Shown piece by piece: positions 18,344 to 26,114 of a stretch of DNA of 64,000 nt. Source of the stretch: CAWGHZ01 sp963822575 (lineage in GTDB: Bacteria; Pseudomonadota; Alphaproteobacteria; MPNO01; DASWLB01); contig CAWGHZ010000004.1 in assembly GCA_963822575.1 (NCBI GenBank), forward strand, positions 558,001 through 622,000. Reading direction: 5' to 3'. Made by a program: the position numbers and the translations under genes. The notes beneath the pieces were generated by a model. The model searched no databases and was not told where the DNA came from. It saw nothing but the letters and a program-made list of their open reading frames with translations. How positions within the stretch are numbered: position 1 is the stretch's first letter; every line of letters starts with the position of its first letter.

Positions 18344-19407
18344 TCCCGCTTGCCGCCCGCTCGGTAGAGCGGGCTCCGCAGATACTCGGCCAGCGCATAG
18401 CGCACCAGCACGCCGATGGCCGCGGCGGCCGGCACGGCGAGCAGCACGCCGACGAAGCCGAGCAGCGCGCCCCCGGCCAGAAGGGCGAAGATCAGCCACA
18501 CCGGATGCAGTCCCACGCTGCGCCCCACCAGGTAGGGCGACAGCACCTGCCCCTCCAGCACGGCCCCGACGGCGAACAGCCCGACGGTGAGCCCCACGGT
18601 CAGCCAGCCGCCGGTGCCGGCGAAGGCGAGGCCCAGCGCCACCAGGAAGCCGACCGTGCCGCCGACGAACGGGATGAAAGCGACCAGCCCGGTGGCGATG
18701 CCGACCACCAGCCCGAACTCGACGCCGATGGCGGTCAGTCCGATGCCGTAATAGGCGGCGAGGATCAGGCACACGCTCGCTTGGCCGCGCGCGAAGCCGG
18801 CCAGCACGCGGTCGACCTCACCCAGTTTGGCGCGGACCGTCGTCCCGGCGTCCTGCGGCAGCCAGGAATCGAGCCGCGCCACCATGCGGTCCCAGTCGCG
18901 CAGCAAATAGAACGCGACGACCGGCGTCACCAGGACAAGCCCGAGGAAGTTGACGACCGCGAGCCCGCCGGACCACACGCCGCGGAATAGCCCGCCGACC
19001 CACACCAGCGCGTTGCCGGCAAGCCCGCCCGCCGCCTCGCGCAGCCGCGCCATGTCCGCCGGCGACAAATGCGCCTGGACGGTGGCGAGAAGCCGCATCG
19101 CCTCGGCCTGCAGGGCGGTGACGAATTCCGGCAGGCGCGCAGCGAGGCGCACCGCCTGGGCCTCGAGGATTGGCACCAGCAGTACCAAGGCGGCGGCGAT
19201 GGCGAGAAAGGCGAGCCCGATCAGCAGCGCCGCGATCGCGCCGCGGCCCATCCCCGCGCGCTCCATCCGGTCGGCGGCGGGGTCGAGCAGATAGGCGAGG
19301 GCGATCCCCACCACGAACGGCAGCAGGATGCCGGACAGCGCCCACAGCAGCCAGGCGAGCAGGACGAATCCGACGGCGAAGATCGCAACACGCCGCTCGG
19401 CCGTCAC
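18340..19407 (-). CDS. AI-2E family transporter, second copy
   Basis: This 355-aa protein has about eight membrane helices and the family signatures AYYGIGLTAIGVEFGLVVGIATG, split here as AYYGIGLTAIGVEF and LVVGIATGLVAFIPFVGG, then LEGQVLSPYLVGRSVGLHP. The start is GTG at 19407, inside the GTGA overlap with the upstream phosphatidyltransferase stop. It sits between that gene and hdaA, a neighbourhood conserved in many alphaproteobacteria. The substrate is unknown. It differs clearly in sequence from the 3114-4247 paralogue. Confidence 0.88.
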   Translation of the reverse strand: MTAERRVAIFAVGFVLLAWLLWALSGILLPFVVGIALAYLLDPAADRMERAGMGRGAIAALLIGLAFLAIAAALVLLVPILEAQAVRLAARLPEFVTALQAEAMRLLATVQAHLSPADMARLREAAGGLAGNALVWVGGLFRGVWSGGLAVVNFLGLVLVTPVVAFYLLRDWDRMVARLDSWLPQDAGTTVRAKLGEVDRVLAGFARGQASVCLILAAYYGIGLTAIGVEFGLVVGIATGLVAFIPFVGGTVGFLVALGLAFAGTGGWLTVGLTVGLFAVGAVLEGQVLSPYLVGRSVGLHPVWLIFALLAGGALLGFVGVLLAVPAAAAIGVLVRYALAEYLRSPLYRAGGKRE

Positions 19408-19943
19408 GGCCGGTGCCCCGCCTGGTCCTGGCGCGCCCAGTTCACCAGATAGCTGCCGCCGGAGACCAGCGTGGTCAGGGCCACCAGCCAGGTGAGCGCC
19501 GGCACGGCCGCCATCATCCGGGGGTCGATCCCGAGCCCGCCCAGCACCGCCGCGACCAGGGCGATTTGCGCCACGGTGTTCAGCTTGGAGACGTAGAGCG
19601 GGCGGGCCGCGATGCCGCCGTTGATGACGAAGATCAGGAGCACCCCGCCGACGATCAGAACGTCGCGGAACACCACCAGGATCACCAGCCAGGTCGGCAG
19701 GCTGCCCGCATGGCCGAGCGCGACATAGACGCTGACCAGGAGCGCCTTGTCGGCCAGGGGGTCGAGCCAGCCGCCCAGGGTCGATTGCAGGCAGAACCGC
19801 TTGGCGACGAACCCGTCCACCGCGTCCGAAAGCCCGGCCGCGACGAACAGCCAGAAGGCGGCTGTGTAGGCGCCCTGCAGGATCAGGTAGACGGCGAACG
19901 GAACCGCCAGAAGCCGCGCCAGCGAGATAAGGTTGGGCAGCAC
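19404..19943 (-). CDS. CDP-alcohol phosphatidyltransferase family protein
   Basis: This 179-aa membrane enzyme starts MLPNLISLARLLAVP, the typical start of PgsA-like proteins. The catalytic motif reads DAVDGFVAKR, then GGWLDPLADK. This follows the DG-x2-AR-x8-G-x3-D-x3-D pattern with all four aspartates present and Lys-Arg in place of Ala-Arg. It makes a phospholipid head-group exchange at the inner membrane, either phosphatidylglycerophosphate or cardiolipin type. Which one is uncertain, because alphaproteobacteria often carry a second pgsA elsewhere. Confidence 0.85.
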   Translation of the reverse strand: MLPNLISLARLLAVPFAVYLILQGAYTAAFWLFVAAGLSDAVDGFVAKRFCLQSTLGGWLDPLADKALLVSVYVALGHAGSLPTWLVILVVFRDVLIVGGVLLIFVINGGIAARPLYVSKLNTVAQIALVAAVLGGLGIDPRMMAAVPALTWLVALTTLVSGGSYLVNWARQDQAGHRP

Positions 19944-19949
19944 GGGCGC

Positions 19950-21086
19950 CTATCGCGCCGCCGCGCCGGCAGGCTGGTTCGTGCGCAACACCCAGCCTGT
20001 CGCGCCCTGCTCCAGGGCGAGCCCGCGCTGGGCGAGCGCGCTGGCGAGCTGGCCCTCGTCGCCGAAATATTGCAGCGAAAGGACCGCGTCGTCGCGGTTG
20101 AGCGAGCGCACACGGCTCTGGTGGATGAACGGGATGCCGGCGATGCGGCGCCGGATCGTGACCCAGTCCGATAGGCCCGAGAGCGGCACCGTCACCTCGA
20201 TTCCGCTCGGCTCGTCGAAATGCAGCAGGTTGGCGCGTTGCCACGACTCCTCGATGGACGCTTCCACGCCTTGCTGGGCGCGCGCATAGAAGTCGTTGTC
20301 GCTCTCGCCCGCCTGCTGGGCGTAGCTCGTCACCTGGGTCTGGTCGCCGGCGGCGGCGTCGCTGCGGACCGCCGTCACGTCGAGCACCGGCCGGCCCGTC
20401 GCATCGTCCGGATGCGCGGAGGCGTAGGCGACCAGCGCCCCGCCCGCCCCGTAGCGCTTGGCGATGGCGGCGATGCGGTCGGCGTCGCGTTCGATCGCCT
20501 GCTCGGGACTGATGTCGTTGATGTCGGAATTATCGCCCTTCGGCACGATCAGCGGCACGAGCCCGTCGGCGGGCGGCGCATTGGCCCAGGCCGCGCGCCA
20601 CGGGTTGGGATCGTCCCACAGGAGGAGCGCCGCTTCGGAGCGTAGTACCGGCAGCACCACGAGCGGTTGCGACATCGAGACGGCGAAGGGCACGTTCGCG
20701 CCCTTCAGGAGGGCGCGCACCGCATCGGGCTTGAAGCGGATCTGCAGATTGGCGAGGTAGCGCACCTCGGAGGTCTTCTCGGAATTGACCTCGAAATCGC
20801 GCACCAGGTCGGTCAGGCCGCGCGCACCGACGCGCGGCACGGCGGCGCGCGACTCCCGCGGCACCAGCCGGGCGATCAGCCGGTCCCACGCCTGTCGCTG
20901 GCCCTGGGCGATGGCCTCCTCGCGCGCGGCGGCGGCGCTTTCGGCGGTCGCATCGACCGCGACGTGGCCGATGGTGAAGGCGCCCGGCGACGTCTGCGCC
21001 CGGGCCGCAGCGGCGTAGAGCGCGGCCGCCGCCACAAGAATCGCGAGTGTCCGCCGCAGCGTCGCGGGCCAAAGGTCATATGCCAT
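19950..21086 (-). CDS. DUF2066 domain-containing exported protein
   Basis: This 378-aa protein has a signal peptide (LAILVAAAALYAAAARAQ) and DUF2066 blocks: VDATAESAAAAREEAIAQG, AWDRLIARLVP and VVLPVLRSEAALLLWDDPN. The biochemical role is unknown. The gene opens the minus-strand operon that runs to hdaA and is divergent from purM across a 103-nt gap, the classical arrangement in this class. Confidence 0.85.
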   Translation of the reverse strand: MAYDLWPATLRRTLAILVAAAALYAAAARAQTSPGAFTIGHVAVDATAESAAAAREEAIAQGQRQAWDRLIARLVPRESRAAVPRVGARGLTDLVRDFEVNSEKTSEVRYLANLQIRFKPDAVRALLKGANVPFAVSMSQPLVVLPVLRSEAALLLWDDPNPWRAAWANAPPADGLVPLIVPKGDNSDINDISPEQAIERDADRIAAIAKRYGAGGALVAYASAHPDDATGRPVLDVTAVRSDAAAGDQTQVTSYAQQAGESDNDFYARAQQGVEASIEESWQRANLLHFDEPSGIEVTVPLSGLSDWVTIRRRIAGIPFIHQSRVRSLNRDDAVLSLQYFGDEGQLASALAQRGLALEQGATGWVLRTNQPAGAAAR

Positions 21087-21189
21087 TGCAAAGCGTTCCG
21101 GATCGGATATTTTTTCCCGCGCAACGCCGGGACCACCGCGCGGCTCTCCGCGGCGCGCAGTCTAGCATCAACGCGGGCGCGAGGAACAG

Positions 21190-22281
21190 ATTAGCGGGCC
21201 GAGCTACAAGGACGCGGGCGTCGACGTCGACGCGGCCGCGCGGCTGGTACGGGCCATCGCGCCGCTCGCCCGCTCGACGGCTCGGCCGGGCTCGGACGCG
21301 GGCCTCGGCGGCTTCGGCGCGATGTTCGACCTCGGCCGCACCGGCATCAAGGATCCGGTGCTGGTCGCCTCGACCGACGGCGTCGGCACCAAGCTCAAGA
21401 TCGCCCAGGCGGTGGACCGGCACGACACGGTGGGCATCGACCTGGTCGCCATGTGCGTCAACGACGTGGTGGTGCAGGGCGCCGAGCCGCTGTTCTTCCT
21501 GGATTATTTCGCGACCGGCGCGCTCGACGCCGCCCGTGCCGAGCTGGTGGTCGCCGGCATTGCTGCCGGCTGCCGCGAGGCGGGCTGCGCGCTGGTCGGC
21601 GGCGAGACGGCGGAAATGCCCGGCATGTATGCGCCGGGCGAGTACGATCTCGCCGGCTTCGTCGTCGGCGCCGTTCCGCGCGACGCCATCCTCACCGGCG
21701 CCGGCATCGCGCCCGGCGACGTGGTGCTCGGCCTCGCCGCGTCCGGCCTCCATTCCAACGGTTTCTCGCTGGTGCGGAAGCTGGTCGCCGACCGCGGGCT
21801 CGACTATGGCGCACCGTCGCCGTTCGGGTCCGGAACGCTCAGCGCGGCGCTGCTCGCGCCGACGCGCATCTACGTGAAATCGTGCCTTGCCGCGCACCGG
21901 GCGGGCGCGCTCAAGGGGCTTGCTCACATCACCGGCGGCGGCTTCGCTGAGAACGTGCCGCGGATCCTGCCCGTCGCGGTCGCCGCCGAGATCGACGCCA
22001 CCGCCTGGCCGCTGCCCGAGGTTTTCCGCTGGCTGGCGCGCGAGGGCGGCGTCGCGCCGGGGGAGATGGCGCGCACCTTCAACTGCGGGATCGGGATGGT
22101 GGCCGTGGTCGCGGCCGACAAGGCGGCGGAGGCGACCGCGATCCTCAGCGCGCATGGCGAAACCGTGCACCGCATCGGGCGCATCGTCGCGCGCGCGCCG
22201 GGCGCCGCGCCGTCCGGCGGGAAGGGCGCCCAGGGCGGCGAGGTGCGGCTTCTCGGGGCGGACGACGCATGGCGCGGCTGA
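21190..22281 (+). CDS. purM: Phosphoribosylformylglycinamidine cyclo-ligase, apparent ATT start
   Basis: This is PurM (AIR synthetase) of purine synthesis. Motifs include YKDAGVDVDAAARLV at the start, LVASTDGVGTKLKIAQ, ALVGGETAEMPGMY, GLHSNGFSLVRKL and HITGGGFAENVPRI. The family start is normally MSGxxYKDAGVD. Here that position is ATT (21190) reading (I)SGPSYKDAGVD, with GAGGA just upstream. There is no ATG, GTG or TTG between the stop at 21163 and an internal ATG at 21322, which would remove 44 conserved residues. It is therefore either a rare ATT initiator or a base error in an ATG. It overlaps purN by 13 nt. Confidence 0.9.
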   Translation: MSGPSYKDAGVDVDAAARLVRAIAPLARSTARPGSDAGLGGFGAMFDLGRTGIKDPVLVASTDGVGTKLKIAQAVDRHDTVGIDLVAMCVNDVVVQGAEPLFFLDYFATGALDAARAELVVAGIAAGCREAGCALVGGETAEMPGMYAPGEYDLAGFVVGAVPRDAILTGAGIAPGDVVLGLAASGLHSNGFSLVRKLVADRGLDYGAPSPFGSGTLSAALLAPTRIYVKSCLAAHRAGALKGLAHITGGGFAENVPRILPVAVAAEIDATAWPLPEVFRWLAREGGVAPGEMARTFNCGIGMVAVVAADKAAEATAILSAHGETVHRIGRIVARAPGAAPSGGKGAQGGEVRLLGADDAWRG

Positions 22282-22925
22282 AGACCGCCATCCTGATCTC
22301 CGGCCGGGGCTCCAATGCGCAAGCGCTGATCGATTCCTGTGCCATGCCGGGCTTTCCGGCCGAGATCGTGCTGGTGCTGGCGAACGTCGCTGGCGCGCCA
22401 GGCCTTGCCCGCGCCGAAGCTGCCGGCATTCCGACCGCGACCGTGCCGCATCGCGACTTCCCCGGCCGCGGCGCGTTCGAGGCGCGCGTGACCGCGGCGC
22501 TGGAGACGGCGGGGGCGGAGCTCGTCTGCCTCGCCGGGTTCATGCGGCTTCTCACGCCCGGCTTCGTCGCCCGCTGGCACGACCGGCTGATCAACATCCA
22601 CCCCTCCCTGTTGCCGGCCTATCCCGGCCTCGACACCCATGCCCGGGCGCTCGCCGACGGCGTCCGGTTCACCGGCTGCACGGTGCACTTCGTCCGGGCG
22701 GAGATGGACCGCGGTCCTGTCCTGGTGCAGGCGGCGGTGCCGGTCCTCGCGGACGATGACCCCGCAAGCCTCGCCGCCCGGGTGCTTGCGGCGGAGCACC
22801 GCTGCTACCCGCTCGCGCTCCGGCTGATCGCCGAGGACCGCGTGCGGGTCGTGGACGGGCGCTGCGTCGTCGACGGAGCGCAAGCGCCCGCGGGCGCGGT
22901 CCTCAACCCCGATGAGGGAAGCTGA
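22269..22925 (+). CDS. purN: Phosphoribosylglycinamide formyltransferase
   Basis: This 218-aa GAR transformylase has ILISGRGSNAQALID (phosphate-binding loop), the catalytic Asn-His in LINIHPSLLPAYPG, and the catalytic Asp region GCTVHFVRAEMDRGPVL. It transfers formyl from 10-formyl-THF to GAR in the cytoplasm. The start overlaps purM, so the pair is translationally coupled. Confidence 0.96.
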   Translation: MARLKTAILISGRGSNAQALIDSCAMPGFPAEIVLVLANVAGAPGLARAEAAGIPTATVPHRDFPGRGAFEARVTAALETAGAELVCLAGFMRLLTPGFVARWHDRLINIHPSLLPAYPGLDTHARALADGVRFTGCTVHFVRAEMDRGPVLVQAAVPVLADDDPASLAARVLAAEHRCYPLALRLIAEDRVRVVDGRCVVDGAQAPAGAVLNPDEGS

Positions 22926-22959
22926 CCGCGTCCGCCGAGGCGCCGCAAGAACCGCCTGC

Positions 22960-23224
22960 CTAGAACGGCGTGTGGCCCTTCTCGTACTGGTCGTACAGAT
23001 AGCCGCCGCCGGCACCCAGCGCGCCACCGAGGATGGCGCCGGTCGCCGCGCTGCCGCCGGTGACGGCGCCGAGCGCTGCGCCGGCCGCGGCGCCGCCCGC
23101 GCCGCCGGAGAGGGTGCGCTGCTCGGTGGCGTTCATGCCGGAACAGCCGGCCGCGCCGAGCGAAAGTGCGAGGCAAGCGGCGGTAAGGGCCCGTTTGGGG
23201 CTGGCGATAGCGAGTTCGAGACAT
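22960..23224 (-). CDS. Glycine-zipper lipoprotein, frameshifted right after the start
   Basis: A very strong ribosome site (AAAAGGAGG) precedes the ATG at 23224, but that frame soon becomes Arg-rich nonsense. One base over, the reading is a clean lipoprotein: ASPKRALTAACLALSLGAAG then Cys (lipobox LGAAGC). After it comes SGMNATEQRTLSGGAGG, a Gly/Ala zipper, and GGYLYDQYEKGHTPF with a stop at 22960. Deleting one base of the minus-strand GAACTC (plus GAGTTC, 23212-23217) joins the two as MSRLAIASPKRAL. The corrected protein is about 87 aa and probably outer-membrane anchored. The frameshift is likely artefactual. Confidence 0.78.
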
Positions 23225-23476
23225 GGGAACCTCCTTTTGCTCGGCCTGGCGATTACGACGAGGTAAAGGCCTTGGCGGCCTCAGCCATGCGGCTGCGCGT
23301 GAATGGTCGCAAGTCGGTGTGTTCAATGCGCCCGCCGCCCGGCCCGTTCCCGAAGGGCACATTCCGGCCACGGAACGTGGCCGCCGCGGCCGCCTTGTCA
23401 CGGATCGGTCACCCCGCCGCGCCCTGGACCGCCCAGGCCGGTTGGCCCATAGTTCCGAGAATCCGAGGGAGGACGT

Positions 23477-24277
23477 ATGAAGGTGGCCATTGCCGGGTTC
23501 GGCACCATCGGGCGCGCCGTGGGGCGGGCGCTCGACCAGGGCGTGGACGGGCTCGCCCTGGTCGCGGTTTCGGCGCGGGATGTCGCCAAGGCCGAGCGCG
23601 CGATGGCGGGATTCCGCCATCCGGTGCCCGTTTTGCCGCTCGCGGCGCTCGCCGAGATCGCCGACGTGATCTGCGAGTGTGTCCCGAAGGAAGCGTTCCG
23701 GGAAGCGGCCGAGCCGGCCCTCCGCGCCGGGCGCACGCTGGTGACGGTCAGCGCCGCCGGGCTTCTCGCCCATCCGGAAGTGATCGATCTCGCGGGCGAA
23801 TCGGGCGGGCGCATCGTGCTGGCGACCGGCGCGCTCCTGGGCCTCGATGTGGTGCGTGCGGCGCGGGAAGGGCGCATCCACGAGCTTCGCATCGTCACAC
23901 GCAAGCATCCGCGCTCGCTCGCCGGTGCGCCCTACGTGGTGCAGCAGGGAATTGACCTCGACGGCATCCGCACCCCGACGCGAATCTTCGAAGGGTCGGC
24001 GCGCGAGGGCGCGGCAGGTTTTCCGGCCAACGTGAACGTCGCCGCGGCGCTCGGCCTCGCCGGCATCGGGCCGGACGCGACGCGGCTCGAGATCTGGGCC
24101 GACCCGGCCATGACCACCAACCGGCACACCGTCATCCTGCGGTCCGACACCGCTTCGGCGGAGATGACCATCGACAACGTGCCGTCGGAGGACAACCCGC
24201 GCACCGGGCGCATCGTGGCGCCCTCGATGCTCGCCGCGCTGCGCGACCTGGTCTCGCCCTTCCGCGCCGGCACCTGA
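23477..24277 (+). CDS. Putative L-aspartate dehydrogenase (NadX-like)
   Basis: This 266-aa protein has an N-terminal Rossmann motif (VAIAGFGTIGRAVGRAL), ECVPKEAF and the family block FPANVNVAAALGLAGIGP. The catalytic His lies in MTTNRHTVIL. NadX oxidises aspartate to iminoaspartate with NAD(P)+, feeding NAD synthesis; related genes also occur in catabolic clusters. The start ATG at 23477 follows GAGGGAGGACGT. It stands close to a VOC gene (41 nt gap), possibly cotranscribed. Confidence 0.82.
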   Translation: MKVAIAGFGTIGRAVGRALDQGVDGLALVAVSARDVAKAERAMAGFRHPVPVLPLAALAEIADVICECVPKEAFREAAEPALRAGRTLVTVSAAGLLAHPEVIDLAGESGGRIVLATGALLGLDVVRAAREGRIHELRIVTRKHPRSLAGAPYVVQQGIDLDGIRTPTRIFEGSAREGAAGFPANVNVAAALGLAGIGPDATRLEIWADPAMTTNRHTVILRSDTASAEMTIDNVPSEDNPRTGRIVAPSMLAALRDLVSPFRAGT

Positions 24278-24318
24278 CGGCCTACACTCGGCCGTCCACA
24301 ACGCCCGGGAGGACGACC

Positions 24319-24759
24319 ATGCCCAAGGCACGGCTCCGGCACTTCGCGATCTCGACCGCCGATCCCGAGAAGACGGCGAAGTTCTACATCGAGGCGTTCG
24401 GCATGAAGGAGGTCGGGCGCACCGATTCGCCGATCGCGCATGGCGTGTATCTTTCGGACGGCGTGGTCAATCTCGCGGTCCTCAAATACAAGAGTGTGGA
24501 GGCCGCCGGGCCGGAGCGCGGGCTCGACTGGTACGGGCTGCACCATGTCGGCTTCTGGGTGGACGATTGCGACGCCCAGGGTGCGGCCATCGAGAAGGCC
24601 GGCGGCGCCTACATGATGGGCGAGGTGTCGGATTCGCCCAACACGTTCTACGAGGTGAAGTATCGCGGCCCCGACGGGGTGATCTGCGACATCTCGGCCA
24701 ACGGCTGGGCCGGTGCCAGGAAGGACGTGGCGACCGACGAGCCTGCGCCGGCCGAATAG
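24319..24759 (+). CDS. VOC (glyoxalase/bleomycin-resistance fold) family protein
   Basis: This 146-aa single VOC module starts with RLRHFAISTADPEKTAKFY and has GLHHVGFWVDD plus FYEVKYRGPDGVICDIS, giving the usual His...His...Glu/Asp metal-ligand layout. The substrate cannot be predicted. It has a good ribosome site, GGGAGGACGACC. Confidence 0.82.
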   Translation: MPKARLRHFAISTADPEKTAKFYIEAFGMKEVGRTDSPIAHGVYLSDGVVNLAVLKYKSVEAAGPERGLDWYGLHHVGFWVDDCDAQGAAIEKAGGAYMMGEVSDSPNTFYEVKYRGPDGVICDISANGWAGARKDVATDEPAPAE

Positions 24760-24806
24760 CGCTGCGCGTGGCGGGGCGGCCGCGATCTCGGGCCGCCGTG
24801 ACGGGC

Positions 24807-24834
24807 GTCACACGACACGTGGCCTGCGTGTGAC
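24807..24834. repeat. Inverted repeat GTCACACG-N12-CGTGTGAC
   Basis: Two perfect 8-bp arms (24807-24814 and 24827-24834) flank a 12-nt spacer in the 290-nt gap between the VOC gene and the small FNR-box gene. No T-run follows, so an intrinsic terminator is unlikely. It may be a regulator site or an mRNA 3' hairpin. The rest of this gap shows no convincing gene. Confidence 0.45.
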
Positions 24835-25002
24835 CTTTGCCGCTTCGTCTGCGGGCAGGGCGATCCTACCTCCTCGACTGGGGTCCGCGGCGCATGGGAG
24901 ACGCCTCGGCGGGATGACGAGGAGAGCCGTCCATGTTCCCAGCGTGTCAAAGCCAGCGCGCGCACCACGGCCGCAGCGGGAATCGCGCGGAATTCCGGAC
25001 GA

Positions 25003-25016
25003 TTGAGCTAGATCAA
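25003..25016 (+). promoter_or_regulatory. FNR/FixK box
   Basis: TTGAGCTAGATCAA is an exact TTGA-N6-TCAA site. A -10 like TATCCT follows at 25038-25043, and the ATG of the small gene begins 7 nt further on at 25050. With transcription starting at or next to that A, the box centre lies at about -41, the class II activator position. This implies oxygen-responsive or FixK-driven expression. Confidence 0.75.
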
Positions 25017-25049
25017 GAGGGGCTTCGTCCGCGCGGCTATCCTGCTGCG

Positions 25050-25208
25050 ATGGCCGACGAGTTCGAACAGCTGCGGGAGAAGCTGAAGCGCTACCGCTAT
25101 CTTCTCACGATGATCACGGATCAAGCCGTGCGTCGGGTGCTGCACGAGGAGGTCGCGGCCCTCGAACGCCGCCTCGCGGCCCGCGGATCCAAGCCGGCCG
25201 AAGACTGA
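25050..25208 (+). CDS. Small conserved-looking protein, 52 aa, probably leaderless mRNA
   Basis: The frame reads MADEFEQLREKLKRYRYLL, then a short turn and HEEVAALERRLAARG, an amphipathic two-helix protein that may form a coiled coil. I do not recognise a named family. There is no ribosome site before the ATG, but a -10 hexamer ends 6 nt before it and an FNR/FixK box is centred about 40 nt upstream. Transcription would therefore start at the ATG itself. It ends one base before the convergent cutA stop. Confidence 0.6.
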   Translation: MADEFEQLREKLKRYRYLLTMITDQAVRRVLHEEVAALERRLAARGSKPAED

Positions 25209-25526
25209 CTACCCCTGCGTCTCGGCAGCGATCCAGTCGAGGAAGTCCTGGTTTCCGCCCGCGACGGGCAGGGCGACGACGCAGGGCACGGTGTATTCGT
25301 GCAGCGCCTTGACCTTCTCGGTCAACGCGTCCAGCCGGTCGCGCGTGGTCTTGGCGATCAGTACCGCCTCGTGCCCTTCCTCCAGCGCGCCCTGCCACCA
25401 ATAGAACGACGTCATGTTGTCGAGAATGTTGACGCAGGCGCACAAGCGCGCCTCGACCAGCGCGCGCCCGATGCGCCGCGCCTCGGCGGCGGTGGGCGCG
25501 GTCATGTAGGCGAAGATCGGCTCCAT
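25209..25526 (-). CDS. cutA: Divalent-cation tolerance protein CutA
   Basis: This 105-aa trimeric periplasmic/cytoplasmic protein has LVEARLCACVNILDN, SFYWWQGALEE, EAVLIAKTTRDR and LHEYTVPCVVALPV. The length and all family blocks match CutA. The role in metal tolerance is still debated; the nearby copper genes are more than 15 kb away, so context adds little. Confidence 0.95.
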   Translation of the reverse strand: MEPIFAYMTAPTAAEARRIGRALVEARLCACVNILDNMTSFYWWQGALEEGHEAVLIAKTTRDRLDALTEKVKALHEYTVPCVVALPVAGGNQDFLDWIAAETQG

Positions 25527-25604
25527 CCCGGACTCCCTTTGGCGTTCGGCGGTTTCCCGCCTAGGATATCGGTCCGAAGACCGAGGCGTCACGGCGACCC
25601 GCCC

Positions 25605-25892
25605 ATGCCCGATACACGCCGCACCGTGTCCGACAGCGCCGCGCCGCACGCGCCCGACGTGCGCCCGACGACGGCGCAGCGCCGCTGGCTCGCCCGCGGT
25701 CTCGACCAGCCGGGCGGCAAGCTGCCTTTGTTCGACGCCGACGGCCAGCGCGTGCCGGAACGCACAATACGGAGCTGCATCGCGCGTGGCTGGGCTCAGC
25801 CCTGGTTCGACAATCCGCTGAAGCATGACTGGCTGGTCTGCAAGCTGACCGATCTCGGCCGCGCCGTTGCCGGCGCGGCGGACGGGGGCTGA
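25605..25892 (+). CDS. Conserved hypothetical protein, 95 aa
   Basis: After a disordered N-terminus, the segment TAQRRWLARGLDQPGGKLPL with RTIRSCIARGWAQPWFDNP and DWLVCKLTDLGRA resembles a small winged-helix-like DNA- or protein-binding module. I cannot name a family. The ATG at 25605 has no strong ribosome site. It faces the PEP-CTERM gene convergently (3-nt gap). Confidence 0.6.
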   Translation: MPDTRRTVSDSAAPHAPDVRPTTAQRRWLARGLDQPGGKLPLFDADGQRVPERTIRSCIARGWAQPWFDNPLKHDWLVCKLTDLGRAVAGAADGG

Positions 25893-25895
25893 GCG

Positions 25896-26114
25896 TCAGC
25901 CCGTCCGACGCCGCCGGCGCAGCGCACCAAGCACGCCGATACCCACGCCGAACAGAGCGAGCGTTCCCGGCTCTGGCGCGGGGGCGTAGAATTGCTGCAC
26001 GGTCGAGCCGGGCGGGCCGTTCGCAGCCGTGTTCGTCACCGTATAGAGTTGGAGCACTTCGGCCTGGATGTAGGGCGCTGTGTAGTCGCACGGGCTATCC
26101 GGCATCGCATCCAT
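25896..26114 (-). CDS. C-terminal part of PEP-CTERM protein (sorting tag), after frameshift
   Basis: This 72-codon frame starts at an internal Met (MDAMPDSPCDYTAPYIQ) and ends with a full PEP-CTERM sorting signal: APEPGTLALFGVGIGVLGA followed by LRRRRRTG. The order is the PEP box, one membrane helix, then a basic cluster. It continues the 26095-27297 protein once one A of GAACTC (26137-26142) is removed, giving TQQESNGCIGANMDAMP. The tag is recognised by an exosortase, which is not encoded in this window. A stand-alone product is unlikely. Confidence 0.82.
   Translation of the reverse strand: MDAMPDSPCDYTAPYIQAEVLQLYTVTNTAANGPPGSTVQQFYAPAPEPGTLALFGVGIGVLGALRRRRRTG

Noticed and set aside
24276..24296. 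Hairpin GACGGCC-N7-GGCCGTC at the stop codon of the NadX-like gene
   Set aside because: No T-run follows and it overlaps the stop codon, so I do not call it a terminator.
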